Assembly (NCBI RefSeq): GCF_008973465.1
Contig: NZ_WBXN01000004.1
Location: 4,318,501 to 4,382,500 of the forward strand
DNA from: Streptomyces sp. SS1-1
GTDB lineage: Bacteria; Actinomycetota; Actinomycetes; Streptomycetales; Streptomycetaceae
Reading direction: 5' to 3'
DNA: 64,000 bases
The notes under the pieces were generated by a model. It did no database searches, was not told the DNA's origin, and saw only the letters and a list, made by a program, of their open reading frames with translations. Positions 18,229 to 27,578 of this stretch are shown piece by piece. The position numbers and the translations under genes are program-made. Position 1 is the stretch's first letter, and every line of letters begins with the position of its first letter.

Positions 18229-18246
18229 TGCCAGTGTCCACTGGCA
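18229..18246. promoter_or_regulatory. Perfect 18-bp palindrome, candidate operator of the gabD operon
   Basis: TGCCAGTG-TC-CACTGGCA is a perfect two-fold symmetric site, 74 bases before the dehydrogenase ATG. Half-site size and two-base spacing suit a dimeric repressor of the GntR or TetR kind. No regulator gene is adjacent. Confidence 0.5.
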
Positions 18247-18319
18247 GTGTGTGAGCAGTCGGTGAATCCCCGTTACCGACGGGTACACAAAGGCCCCGGC
18301 GCGGCATACCCTGCGCCTC

Positions 18320-19933
18320 ATGACGGACGCGCAGGCCCCGGCCCAGACCGGCACGAACCCCCTCGCCCCCGCCCCGGAGGGCGCCCGTACCGCGGCCGAC
18401 GTGGTCACGCCCGAGCTGGTCGCCCAGCTCACCAAGGGCGTGGCCGGGTCCGGCCGTACCGCCAACCACACGCCGTTCACCGGCGAGAAGCTGGCCGACC
18501 TGCCCGAGTCGACGCCCGACGACGTCCGCGAGGCGTTCGAGGCGGCCCGCGCGGCCCAGGCCGTCTGGGAGCAGGTCCCCGTGCGCCGGCGAGCCGACGT
18601 GCTGCTGCGCTTCCACGACCTGGTGCTGGAACGGCAGGCGGAGGTGCTGGACCTCATCCAGCTGGAGACCGGCAAGGCCCGGCTGCACGCGCACGAGGAG
18701 GTGCAGGCCGTCGCCGTCGCGGCCCGCCACTACGGCCGCAAGGCCCCCGCCTACCTCAAGCCCAAGCGGCACACCGGTGCCATCCCCACGCTCACCCGCG
18801 TCACCGAACTGCGCCACGCGCGCGGGGTCGTGGGCCAGATCGCCCCCTGGAACTATCCGCTGGAGCTGTCCGTCGGCGACGCGCTCCCCGCGTTCGTGGC
18901 GGGCAACGCGGTCGTCATGAAGCCGGACACCGAGACCTGCCTGACCGCGCTGTGGGCACGGGACCTGCTGATCGAGGCCGGCCTGCCCGCCGACGTCTTC
19001 CAGGTCGTGCTCGGCGAGGGCCCCGTCGTCGGCCCCGAGGTCGTCAAGCACGCCGACTACGTCTCCTTCACCGGCTCCACCCGCACCGGCCGCGAGGTCG
19101 CGCAGAGCGCCGCCGCCCGCCTGGTCGGCGTCTCGCTCGAACTCGGCGGCAAGAACGCCATGCTGGTCCTGGACGACGCCGACATCGAGAAGGCCGCCGC
19201 GGGCGCCGTCCGCGCCTGCTTCTCCTCCGCCGGCCAGCTCTGCATCTCCATCGAGCGGCTGTTCGTCCACGAGTCCGTCGCCGACGCCTTCCTGGAGCGC
19301 TTCACCGCCCGCACCAAGGCGATGCGGCTCGGCCGGTCCCTCGCCTACGGCGCCGACATGGGCTCCCTGGTCGGCGAGCGCCAACTGGAGACGGTCACCC
19401 GGCATGTGGAGGAGGCCGTCGCCAAGGGCGCGAAGGTCGTCGCCGGCGGGGTGGCCCGCCCCGACATCGGCCCGTACTTCTTCGAGCCGACCATCCTCGA
19501 CGGCGTCGAGGCCCCCATGGCCGTCTGCACCGAGGAGACGTTCGGCCCGGTCGTCTCCCTCTACCGCTTCTCCAGCGACGACGAGGCCATCGAGCGGGCC
19601 AACTCCACGCCGTACGGGCTCAACGCCTCGGTGTGGACGAAGGACGGGCGCCGGGGCCGGGCGGTCGCGGCCCGGCTGCGCACCGGCACCGTGAACGTCA
19701 ACGAGGGCTACGCCCCCGCCTACGGCAGCGTCCAGTCGCCGATGGGCGGCATGAAGGACTCCGGCCTCGGCCGCCGCCACGGCTCCGAGGGCATCCTCAA
19801 GTACACGGAGGCCCAGACGGTCGCCCACCAGCGGCTGCTGCCGATGGCGCCCTCGCTGGGCATGGACGACGAGACGTACGCGCGGTTCATGAGCCGGAGC
19901 CTGCGGGTGATGAAGGCGTTCCGTTTCCGCTAG
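18320..19933 (+). CDS. gabD2: Succinate-semialdehyde dehydrogenase (NADP+), aldehyde dehydrogenase superfamily
   Basis: 537-residue ALDH. Motifs: cofactor site QIAPWNYPLELSVGDALPA, Lys in VVMKPDTET, general-base Glu in LELGGKN (about 273), nucleophilic Cys in SSAGQLCISIERL (about 307), and GGMKDSGLGRRHG near the C-terminus. It is closest to the GabD2 type that oxidises succinate semialdehyde to succinate, though substrate cannot be proved from motifs. A 45-residue Pro/Ala-rich N-terminal extension precedes the ALDH fold. The 54-base gap to the following GMC oxidoreductase suggests one operon, perhaps an alcohol-to-aldehyde-to-acid route. A palindromic operator candidate lies upstream. Confidence 0.85.
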   Translation: MTDAQAPAQTGTNPLAPAPEGARTAADVVTPELVAQLTKGVAGSGRTANHTPFTGEKLADLPESTPDDVREAFEAARAAQAVWEQVPVRRRADVLLRFHDLVLERQAEVLDLIQLETGKARLHAHEEVQAVAVAARHYGRKAPAYLKPKRHTGAIPTLTRVTELRHARGVVGQIAPWNYPLELSVGDALPAFVAGNAVVMKPDTETCLTALWARDLLIEAGLPADVFQVVLGEGPVVGPEVVKHADYVSFTGSTRTGREVAQSAAARLVGVSLELGGKNAMLVLDDADIEKAAAGAVRACFSSAGQLCISIERLFVHESVADAFLERFTARTKAMRLGRSLAYGADMGSLVGERQLETVTRHVEEAVAKGAKVVAGGVARPDIGPYFFEPTILDGVEAPMAVCTEETFGPVVSLYRFSSDDEAIERANSTPYGLNASVWTKDGRRGRAVAARLRTGTVNVNEGYAPAYGSVQSPMGGMKDSGLGRRHGSEGILKYTEAQTVAHQRLLPMAPSLGMDDETYARFMSRSLRVMKAFRFR

Positions 19934-19987
19934 GTACCGGGCCCCGTTCCGAGGCCACCGCACCACCGCTTTCGACGAGGAGAGCAC

Positions 19988-21796
19988 GTGTCACAGGAGA
20001 ACTCCGCCCCCGCGCAGGACGACGGTTCCGGGTACGACTACGACGTCATCGTCGTCGGGTCCGGGTTCGGCGGCTCGGTCACGGCGCTGCGCCTGACCGA
20101 GAAGGGCTACCGCGTCGGCGTCCTGGAGGCCGGCCGCCGCTGGACCCGTCAGACCCTGCCCAAGAACTCCTGGGACCTGAAGAACTACCTCTGGGCCCCC
20201 AAGCTCGGCATGTACGGCATCCAGCGCATCCATCTGCTCGGCAACGTGATGGTGCTGGCGGGCGCGGGCGTCGGCGGCGGCTCCCTCAACTACGCCAACA
20301 CGCTGTACATCCCGCCGAAGCCGTTCTTCGAGGACCCCCAGTGGCGTGACATCACGGACTGGGAGCAGGAGCTGAAGCCGTACTACGACCAGGCCCAGCG
20401 CATGCTCGGCGTCCGGCTGAACCCGACGATGACCCCCTCCGACGTGCACCTCAAGGCGGCCGCCGAGAAGATGGGCGTCGGCGACACCTTCCACATGGCG
20501 CCGGTCGGCGTGTTCTTCGGCGACGGCAAGGACGCCGAGGGCACGGCGAAGGCACGCCCCGGCGAGGAGGTCGCCGACCCGTACTTCGGCGGCACGGGAC
20601 CGTCCCGGCGGGCCTGCACGGAGTGCGGCGAGTGCATGACGGGCTGCCGGCACGGCGCGAAGAACACCCTCAACGAGAACTACCTGTACCTGGCCGAGAA
20701 GGCGGGCGCGGTCGTGCACCCGCTGACCACGGTCGTCTCGGTCACCGACGACTCCCAGGGCGGCTACGCGATCGCCACCGTGCCGACCGACCGGCGGAAG
20801 AAGGGCGAGGGGCGGCTGTTCAAGGCCCGCCGGGTCGTCATCGCGGCCGGCACCTACGGCACACAGACCCTGCTGCACCGCATGAAGGCCGGCGGCCAGC
20901 TGCCGCACCTCTCCGCCAAGCTCGGCGAGCTGACCCGCACCAACTCCGAGGCGCTGGTGGGCGCGCAGACCGACAGCCGGCGCTACCGCAAGCTGACCGG
21001 CGCCCCCAAGGTCGACTTCACCCGGGGTGTCGCCATCACCTCGTCCATCCACCCGGACGAGAACACCCACATCGAACCGGTCCGCTACGGCAAGGGCTCC
21101 AACTCGATGGGCGGCCTGTCCATCCTCCAGGTCCCCTACGCCGAGGGCAGGTCCCGCGTCGGCGCCTGGCTGGCCAACGCGGCCCGGCACCCGCTGCTGG
21201 TGCTGCGCTCGCTGTCCAACCGGCGCTGGTCGGAGCGGACCATCATCGGGCTCGTGATGCAGTCGCTGGACAACTCGCTGACGACGTATCTGAAGCCGGA
21301 CGGCGTGGGCAAGGGGCTGCTGACCGCGCGGCAGGGCCATGGCGCCCCCAACCCCAAGCAGATCAAGGCCGCTTCGGAGGCCGCCTCCGTCATCGCCGCC
21401 GACATCAACGGCTTCCCCGGCTCCAATGTCGGCGAGCTGATGGGCACCCCGCTCACCGCGCACTTCCTCGGCGGCTGCCCGATCGGGGACTCCCCGGAGA
21501 CCGGTGTGATCGACCCGTACCACCGGCTGTACGGGCACCCCGGGATCTCGGTCGTCGACGGGGCGGCGGTCTCCGCCAACCTGGGCGTGAACCCGTCGCT
21601 GACGATCACCGCGCAGGCCGAGCGGGCCATGTCCTTCTGGCCCAACAAGGGCGAGGCGGACCCGCGTCCGGCGCAGGGCGCGGCCTACGAGCGGCTGAAG
21701 CCGGTCGAGCCGCAGGCGCCGGTGGTGCCGGCGGAGGCGTTCGGCGCGCTGAAGCTGCCGTTCCTGGGGATGCCGGCGGTGCCGCCGAAGAAGTAG
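19988..21796 (+). CDS. GMC-family FAD oxidoreductase with a four-Cys motif
   Basis: 602 residues. The Rossmann FAD motif is VIVVGSGFGGSVTALRL at the N-terminus, and GMC C-terminal signatures include the late MGTPLTAHFLGGCPIG and VVDGAAVSANLGVNPSLTI. It is related to cholesterol-oxidase-like and large actinobacterial GMC enzymes. CTECGECMTGC at about residue 210 resembles half of a ferredoxin-type cluster-binding motif. I recall similar Cys motifs in homologues, so it could hold a metal centre or be structural. GTG 19988 follows GAGGAGAG. Oxidises an unknown hydroxylated substrate; the upstream aldehyde dehydrogenase could act on its product. The operon ends at the hairpin downstream. Confidence 0.85.
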   Translation: MSQENSAPAQDDGSGYDYDVIVVGSGFGGSVTALRLTEKGYRVGVLEAGRRWTRQTLPKNSWDLKNYLWAPKLGMYGIQRIHLLGNVMVLAGAGVGGGSLNYANTLYIPPKPFFEDPQWRDITDWEQELKPYYDQAQRMLGVRLNPTMTPSDVHLKAAAEKMGVGDTFHMAPVGVFFGDGKDAEGTAKARPGEEVADPYFGGTGPSRRACTECGECMTGCRHGAKNTLNENYLYLAEKAGAVVHPLTTVVSVTDDSQGGYAIATVPTDRRKKGEGRLFKARRVVIAAGTYGTQTLLHRMKAGGQLPHLSAKLGELTRTNSEALVGAQTDSRRYRKLTGAPKVDFTRGVAITSSIHPDENTHIEPVRYGKGSNSMGGLSILQVPYAEGRSRVGAWLANAARHPLLVLRSLSNRRWSERTIIGLVMQSLDNSLTTYLKPDGVGKGLLTARQGHGAPNPKQIKAASEAASVIAADINGFPGSNVGELMGTPLTAHFLGGCPIGDSPETGVIDPYHRLYGHPGISVVDGAAVSANLGVNPSLTITAQAERAMSFWPNKGEADPRPAQGAAYERLKPVEPQAPVVPAEAFGALKLPFLGMPAVPPKK

Positions 21797-21820
21797 CGGA
21801 CACGTCGCGGACACGGAAAA

Positions 21821-21864
21821 CACGGAAGGACCTGCGCCCCCCTCCGAGCGCAGGTCCTTCCGTG
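21821..21864. terminator. Bidirectional terminator
   Basis: Perfect 17-bp inverted repeat (21821-21837 with 21848-21864) with a ten-base loop, placed between convergent genes so that it can serve both. Confidence 0.85.
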
Positions 21865-21886
21865 TGGTGCGTCAGGCGGCAAAGGC

Positions 21887-22903
21887 TCAGGCCTCGGCAC
21901 CGCTCCGACGACGCTTCATCGCGAACATCACGCCGGCACCGGCGAGGATCGCGACACCGCCGACCGTGCCGATGACGGGCAGCTGAGAGCTGGACCCGGT
22001 CTCGGCGAGGCTGCCGGTGACCTGCGGGGTGTCGCTGCCCGGCTTCTCGTCCGTGACGGGGGCCTTGCCGCCTTCCTGCGGCTTCGTGCCGTCCGTGTCC
22101 GTGCCGGCGGCCACGATCTGGTACTTGTACGCGACGTCGCCGAAGCCGACGCAGTCGCCGTCGGTGTCGCCGTAGATGGTGGCGCCGAGCGTGAAGCCGG
22201 CACCCGCGGGGGCGCTGGACTTCACGTTGACCCGCATCGGGATGTCGACCACGTAGTCGGGCTTGAGCTCGTCCGTGTAACCGACGTAGCCGACGGCGTA
22301 GCCGTCCTCGTCGAGGGTCACCCAGACCTCGTCCTCGGGGTCCCAGGCCTGGATCTCGACCTGCTTGCTCTTGAACAGGTCCATGCCGTCCGCGTCGGAC
22401 GACGCCCCGGCGAAGAAGTCGAGGTCCTCGAGCGTGGAGTCCGAGGTGTTGAGCACGCTCAGCGAGAACTTGTGCCAGCCGCTGCCCGCGCTGATCTTGC
22501 CCGGCAGACCCGAGATGCTGACGTCGACCTTGGTGTCCTCACAGACGGACTCCTCGGGGTCGGGCTCCTCCGTCTCCTCGGGGCTGGAGGTGCTCGGCGA
22601 CGGGCTCGCGGAGTCGGTGGCCGAGGTGCTCGGCGCCGGAGCGGTGGTGCTGTCGTCGGGAGCCGTCGTCTCGTCGTCGGGAGCGGTCGTCTCGTCGTCG
22701 GCCGGGGCCGTCGTCTCCTCGTCCGCCGGAGTCGTCGTCTCCTCGTCGGCCGGAGGCGTCGTGTCGCCGGCGGCCGGCGTGGTCTCCGAGGTGGCCGGGG
22801 CGGTGGTCTCGTCCGTGGCGAACGCGGCCGGCGCGGACAGCAGGGCGATCGGTGCTATGACCGCCGTCGTCGCTGCGGCGGCCAGGGCACGGCGAAGCTT
22901 CAT
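21887..22903 (-). CDS. LAETG-anchored cell-surface protein (sortase substrate)
   Basis: 338 residues. A signal peptide (about 1-29, MKLRRALAAAATTAV...) is followed by a Thr/Pro/Asp/Glu-rich repeat stretch (about 30-115, repeated ETTAPADDE-like units) and a folded beta-rich domain (about 120-270). The C-terminus has a sorting signal: LAETG (about 297), a hydrophobic helix and a KRRR tail. LAxTG is the motif used by class E sortases of Streptomyces. ATG 22903 has GAGG five bases upstream. No sortase gene is adjacent. The acidic Thr-rich stretch is probably a cell-wall-spanning, possibly glycosylated, stalk. Ligand or role is unknown. Confidence 0.85.
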   Translation of the reverse strand: MKLRRALAAAATTAVIAPIALLSAPAAFATDETTAPATSETTPAAGDTTPPADEETTTPADEETTAPADDETTAPDDETTAPDDSTTAPAPSTSATDSASPSPSTSSPEETEEPDPEESVCEDTKVDVSISGLPGKISAGSGWHKFSLSVLNTSDSTLEDLDFFAGASSDADGMDLFKSKQVEIQAWDPEDEVWVTLDEDGYAVGYVGYTDELKPDYVVDIPMRVNVKSSAPAGAGFTLGATIYGDTDGDCVGFGDVAYKYQIVAAGTDTDGTKPQEGGKAPVTDEKPGSDTPQVTGSLAETGSSSQLPVIGTVGGVAILAGAGVMFAMKRRRSGAEA

Positions 22904-23028
22904 GAAGACCTCGAAAGTCCGTTGTGCCGCCGGACGCGGCACAGGTATCGGGAGGCCTCCGCGTGTGGGGCGCGGGTGTGGCCCTTGGTTCGCAGACTTT
23001 GATCACCGAGGGCCGGGAAAGGTTGTGC

Positions 23029-23063
23029 GTGACCTGACAGAATATTTATGTGGCTTGGGTCAC
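23029..23063. promoter_or_regulatory. GTGACC...GGTCAC inverted repeat around an A/T-rich core
   Basis: GTGACC (23029-23034) and GGTCAC (23058-23063) flank the only A/T-rich stretch (AATATTTAT) in this divergent intergenic region, between the LAETG gene and the membrane-protein gene. It could be an operator over a promoter. Arms of six bases could also arise by chance. Confidence 0.3.
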
Positions 23064-23142
23064 ATCCGCTGGATCATGGACCGTCTCCCTGCCGTACTCT
23101 CGGCGCCCGTACCGGAGTTCGAGAGAAAGCGTTCACATCGCC

Positions 23143-24315
23143 ATGGCCGGCAGACCGTCCGACGGGACCCCCTCCGCATCCGACGACGAGGCACAGCCCT
23201 CCACGCCGTCCTTCTCCGACGAGGAGCTGCAGAAGTTCCTCCAGGACGCCGGACGCGACCGCTCCTCCGCCCCGAAGGAGCCGTCCGCGCGGGCCCGGAT
23301 GGTCACCGAGCGGCTGCGCCGGCAGGACGCCCGCGGTGAGCTGCCTCCCGGGTGGCGCACCGGTCCCGCCTGGCAGGAGATGAACGGGACCGCCACCCGG
23401 CGCCGCCGGCTGTGGGCGATCCTCGGGGTGCCGCTCGCCGTCGCCGTGGCCGTCGTCGCCGTACGGCCCTCCCTGATCCCCGGCGACCCCTTCGGCACCG
23501 CCGCCTCCCCGGTCCGGGAGACCGCCACCCCCTCGCCGCTGCCCGCCGAGACCGCCGCGCCCACGGCCCCGCCCGCCTCGGCCGACCCGGACACCCCGAC
23601 CCTGGCCCGGCCCTTCGCCGGATCGCCCGCGGCGCGCTGGGCGGACGGCGAGGCCGGCATCACCACGCCGCAGGCCACCCCCGTCGGCAGCCTGTCGAAG
23701 GCCCAGGTGGAACAGGCACTGCGCCAGACCCGCAAGCTCCTCGTCGACGCCAACCTCGACCCGGCCACCCTGCGCGGCGAGCGCCCCGAGACCGCGCTCG
23801 GCGTCATCGAGCCGCGCCAGAAGGACCTGCTCGACCTGCTGACCACCGCGCTGCGCAAGCCGGACGAGAAGCACGACCCGCTCTGGATGTTCAGCCGCTT
23901 CGACCCGCACGAGGTGAAGCTCGCCGGGGACGTCGTGAAGACGCGCGGGCGCATGACCTTCGAGAAGGGCGAGCACGCCTCCGTCGTCGTGCACGCCGAC
24001 TACACCTTCGTCTACCCGCTGGTCCGCGAGGGCTCCGACGAGGTGGCCCGCACCATCGTCCGGCGCGCCCTCGAGGTCGAGGTCTCCGATCCCGCCCGGT
24101 ACCGGGTCACCCCGGGGAAGATCGCCGTCGTGCGCTACGACCAGGAGATCGGCAACTCGGCCTGCGACTCCTACGACGGCTATCTGCACCCGCAGTTCGA
24201 CTCGGGACCGCCCGTCGGCGAGGCCCCCACCGGCCCGACGACGGACCCGTACGACCGCAGCAAGAAGATCACCGAGGACCGGCACGAGGAGTGCCGGGTC
24301 GTCAGCCGCACCTGA
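23143..24315 (+). CDS. Predicted single-pass membrane protein of unknown function
   Basis: 390 residues. A cytoplasmic N-terminal 85 residues contain SFSDEELQKFLQDAG and an Arg-rich segment. One membrane helix (about 86-106, RLWAILGVPLAVAVAVVAV) is followed by a Pro/Thr-rich linker and an extracytoplasmic domain of about 200 residues. That domain includes TFEKGEHASVVVHADYTFVY and two Cys (SACDSYD, and EECRVV near the end) that could form a disulphide. I do not recognise a named family beyond conserved Streptomyces proteins. ATG 23143 lies 13 bases from GAGAGAAAG; no better start is in frame. It is divergent from the LAETG protein gene. Confidence 0.75.
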   Translation: MAGRPSDGTPSASDDEAQPSTPSFSDEELQKFLQDAGRDRSSAPKEPSARARMVTERLRRQDARGELPPGWRTGPAWQEMNGTATRRRRLWAILGVPLAVAVAVVAVRPSLIPGDPFGTAASPVRETATPSPLPAETAAPTAPPASADPDTPTLARPFAGSPAARWADGEAGITTPQATPVGSLSKAQVEQALRQTRKLLVDANLDPATLRGERPETALGVIEPRQKDLLDLLTTALRKPDEKHDPLWMFSRFDPHEVKLAGDVVKTRGRMTFEKGEHASVVVHADYTFVYPLVREGSDEVARTIVRRALEVEVSDPARYRVTPGKIAVVRYDQEIGNSACDSYDGYLHPQFDSGPPVGEAPTGPTTDPYDRSKKITEDRHEECRVVSRT

Positions 24316-24324
24316 CGCCCTCGT

Positions 24325-24378
24325 GGCCGCGGGCATGAGAGCGGCCGCGGGCACGAGAGCGGCCCGGGGCATGAGAAG
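24325..24378 (+). repeat. Three tandem copies of an 18-base unit
   Basis: Units at 24325-24342, 24343-24360 and 24361-24378 share GGCC(G)CGGGCAYGAGAGC with one to four differences. They lie between a stop codon and a terminator hairpin that begins inside the third copy. Confidence 0.7.
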
Positions 24379-24410
24379 GGCCCCGCGGTGCGGGGCCGCG
24401 GGGCCCTTCT
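24374..24410 (+). terminator. Terminator
   Basis: Perfect 15-bp inverted repeat (24374-24388 with 24396-24410), right arm ending CCCTTCT, downstream of the membrane-protein gene. Confidence 0.8.
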
Positions 24411-24796
24411 GTGGTCAGCACCAGCGTCAGGGCGCGCCGGTGCCTGGGGGAGCGGCGCCGGGGGAGTGCGCCGCCGAAAGGGTCTCTCGCATCGTGCGGG
24501 ACGGGCCGGGGCGCGGCAACCGCTGGGGCCCGCCCCGTACTCCGTCGGTGTTTCCGCCGGCCGGCCCCGGGCGTCCCCGGAGCCGGCCGTTCTCTTGGGT
24601 GACCGGGCTGCTGTCCCCTGCCGTCCGGTCACTCACCCGGAGCGAGGTCCCACGGCGTACGGCGATCCGTACACCACAACGCTCCGGCGAGCCACGCGTG
24701 GTTCATTCGGGCCCGCCCCTGGCTGGCACGGACACCGGTACCAACGAAGCGGTCCGGGCGGCGTCACGCTCCGACCGGGTGAGAGGGGTGCCGAAC
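24411..24796. other. 386-base gap without a gene
   Basis: Frames here are short, lack ribosome-binding sites and show no family motifs. It lies between the terminator of one gene and the 3' end of the convergent chorismate mutase gene. I see nothing further in it. Confidence 0.5.
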
Positions 24797-25093
24797 TCAG
24801 ATGCGACCGCGACACAGTTCGAGCAGCGTCATCGCGAGGGCCGTCCCCGGCTTGCCCAGCGCCTCGCTGTAGTGGCCGAGGATCTCCATCTCGCGGGACA
24901 GGTTCACCCGCCGGCCGCCGGAGGTGATCCGGGCCTCCTGGATGACGGCCGACACGGCCATGCGTTCCTGGATCAGCCCGATGATCCGGTCGTCCAGGGC
25001 GTCGATGCGTTCACGGGCACCGGTGATCACGTCCGCGGCCTCGGGGGTGCGGGCGCCGGTCACCTCGGTGGGGGTCACGTGCGTGGCGGTCAT
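24797..25093 (-). CDS. Chorismate mutase, AroQ type
   Basis: 98-residue all-helical chorismate mutase converting chorismate to prephenate for Phe and Tyr synthesis. The AroQ pattern is clear: RERIDALDDRIIGLIQERM in helix 1, the AVIQEAR segment, then SREMEILGHY. It is a stand-alone mutase, not fused to prephenate dehydratase. ATG 25093 has GAGGAG six bases upstream. The 180 bases upstream carry a promoter, a leader peptide rich in Phe/Tyr and a GC hairpin, which together suggest control by attenuation. It faces away from guaA, with the two promoters in between. Confidence 0.92.
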   Translation of the reverse strand: MTATHVTPTEVTGARTPEAADVITGARERIDALDDRIIGLIQERMAVSAVIQEARITSGGRRVNLSREMEILGHYSEALGKPGTALAMTLLELCRGRI

Positions 25094-25150
25094 CGGGGGC
25101 TCCTCGTCGGTGGGAGGTGCCCCGGAGCGGCAGGACCCGGAGACGGCAGA

Positions 25151-25242
25151 CGCCCCGGGCCTTGTCGGCCCGGGGCGCCTGGGAAGTCGCTTGTCAGTTG
25201 CTCAAGCAGCACGACCATGGCAGCCGGCGGGCCGGATGCCAT
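25151..25242 (-). promoter_or_regulatory. Candidate Phe/Tyr attenuator of chorismate mutase gene
   Basis: Read on the minus strand, a hairpin at 25242-25217 (ATGGCA...TGCCAT with an inner CCGG/CCGG) lies directly after the Tyr codon of the leader peptide. A perfect 11-bp GC hairpin at 25177-25151 with a five-base loop then precedes the chorismate mutase start by about 60 bases. The loop region of the first hairpin (CGGCCCG) is complementary to CGGGCCG in the 5' arm of the second, so the two structures could be mutually exclusive, as in trp-type attenuators. The 3' side lacks a U-tract. Inference from sequence only. Confidence 0.55.
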
Positions 25243-25273
25243 AGGTAAACAGGAAGGTCGGGTGCGTGAGCAT
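25202..25273 (-). CDS. Leader peptide, 23 residues, Phe/Tyr codons
   Basis: The frame reads MLTHPTFLFTYGIRPAGCHG then RAA and stop. It contains two Phe and one Tyr within five codons; one Phe is TTT and the Tyr is TAT, codons that Streptomyces seldom uses. No Shine-Dalgarno sequence precedes it, but a promoter 7 bases upstream places transcription start at or next to the ATG, so it would be a leaderless message, which actinobacteria translate well. The stop at 25202 lies 25 bases before the terminator-like hairpin. It probably measures charged tRNA-Phe/Tyr for chorismate mutase expression. Confidence 0.55.
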   Translation of the reverse strand: MLTHPTFLFTYGIRPAGCHGRAA

Positions 25274-25279
25274 GCCGCC

Positions 25280-25308
25280 AGTATGCCGCGCTCGCCGAGG
25301 GTGTCCAA
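25280..25308 (-). promoter_or_regulatory. Promoter of leader peptide and chorismate mutase
   Basis: On the minus strand, TTGGAC (25308-25303) and CATACT (25285-25280) are 17 bases apart, a good vegetative (HrdB-type) promoter. Its predicted start falls at the ATG of the leader peptide (25273). Confidence 0.6.
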
Positions 25309-25409
25309 GCCGGTTCGCATCGTGAGACGGGCTTCGGCCCCGGGGCGGCCGCGCGACGCCCGGTAGACTCGGGCGCACACACACCTCGCTCACCGCCGGA
25401 AGGCAACCC

Positions 25410-26987
<1,578 letters not shown>

Positions 26988-27005
26988 CGCTACGCTCCCC
27001 GCGCC

Positions 27006-27500
27006 CTAGGTGCGCTTGATCGTGCGCACCGGCTGACCGGGCTTCCAGATCCGGACGACGAGGTACTTCTCGTCCTCCACGGAGGTCCGCACGACCTCCG
27101 TCAGCTCGGTGCGGAAGAGGTGGAACGGCTCCGGCGGTTCCACCTCTTCCGCGTACGCGGCCTTGCGCGCCGGGTCCGCCACCTCGATGGCGCGCCCCGC
27201 GATCCGTACGTCGCCGCCGCCCATGGACTGCCCCTCCCCGGGGTTCGCCTGGAGCGCGAAGCGCGGGTCGCGGCGCAGATCGAGGGCCTTGAGCGAGTCC
27301 GGCATCATGCCGAGCCACAGCTCGCCGTCCAGGAAGCGGACCTCCAGGCCGGAGGTGCGCGGGGAGCCGTCCCGGCGCAGGGTGGCCAGGACGTGGTGCG
27401 TGAACGCGCCGAAGCGCTCCTCGACGAGCCGGGCGAAGCCGGGATCGGCGGCGGCGAAGGCGGACCAGTTCGCTGTCATGCCGCCGAGTCTGACGGCCAT
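27006..27500 (-). CDS. Pyridoxamine 5'-phosphate oxidase-fold (FDOR) protein
   Basis: About 164 residues with the split-barrel flavin-binding pattern of the PPOX/F420-dependent reductase superfamily: VLATLRRDGSPRTSGLEVRF, LWLGMMPDSLKALDLRRDPR and a C-terminal KYLVVRIWKPG strand. It may bind FMN or F420; the substrate cannot be told. ATG 27500 has AGAGGA eight bases upstream; ATG 27479 would shorten it by seven residues. It converges on guaA with only 18 bases between stops. Confidence 0.75.
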   Translation of the reverse strand: MAVRLGGMTANWSAFAAADPGFARLVEERFGAFTHHVLATLRRDGSPRTSGLEVRFLDGELWLGMMPDSLKALDLRRDPRFALQANPGEGQSMGGGDVRIAGRAIEVADPARKAAYAEEVEPPEPFHLFRTELTEVVRTSVEDEKYLVVRIWKPGQPVRTIKRT

Positions 27501-27578
27501 ACCCGACATCCTCTGTCCGGTTTCGCCGGATGGGCGGGGGATGTCATCCGGTTCGCGGAGCCCGGCCGCCGGGTGCGG

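Noticed and set aside
15281..19987. A 1568-codon minus-strand frame
   Set aside because: Antisense to three genes with unmistakable kinase and dehydrogenase motifs; arises from codon bias.
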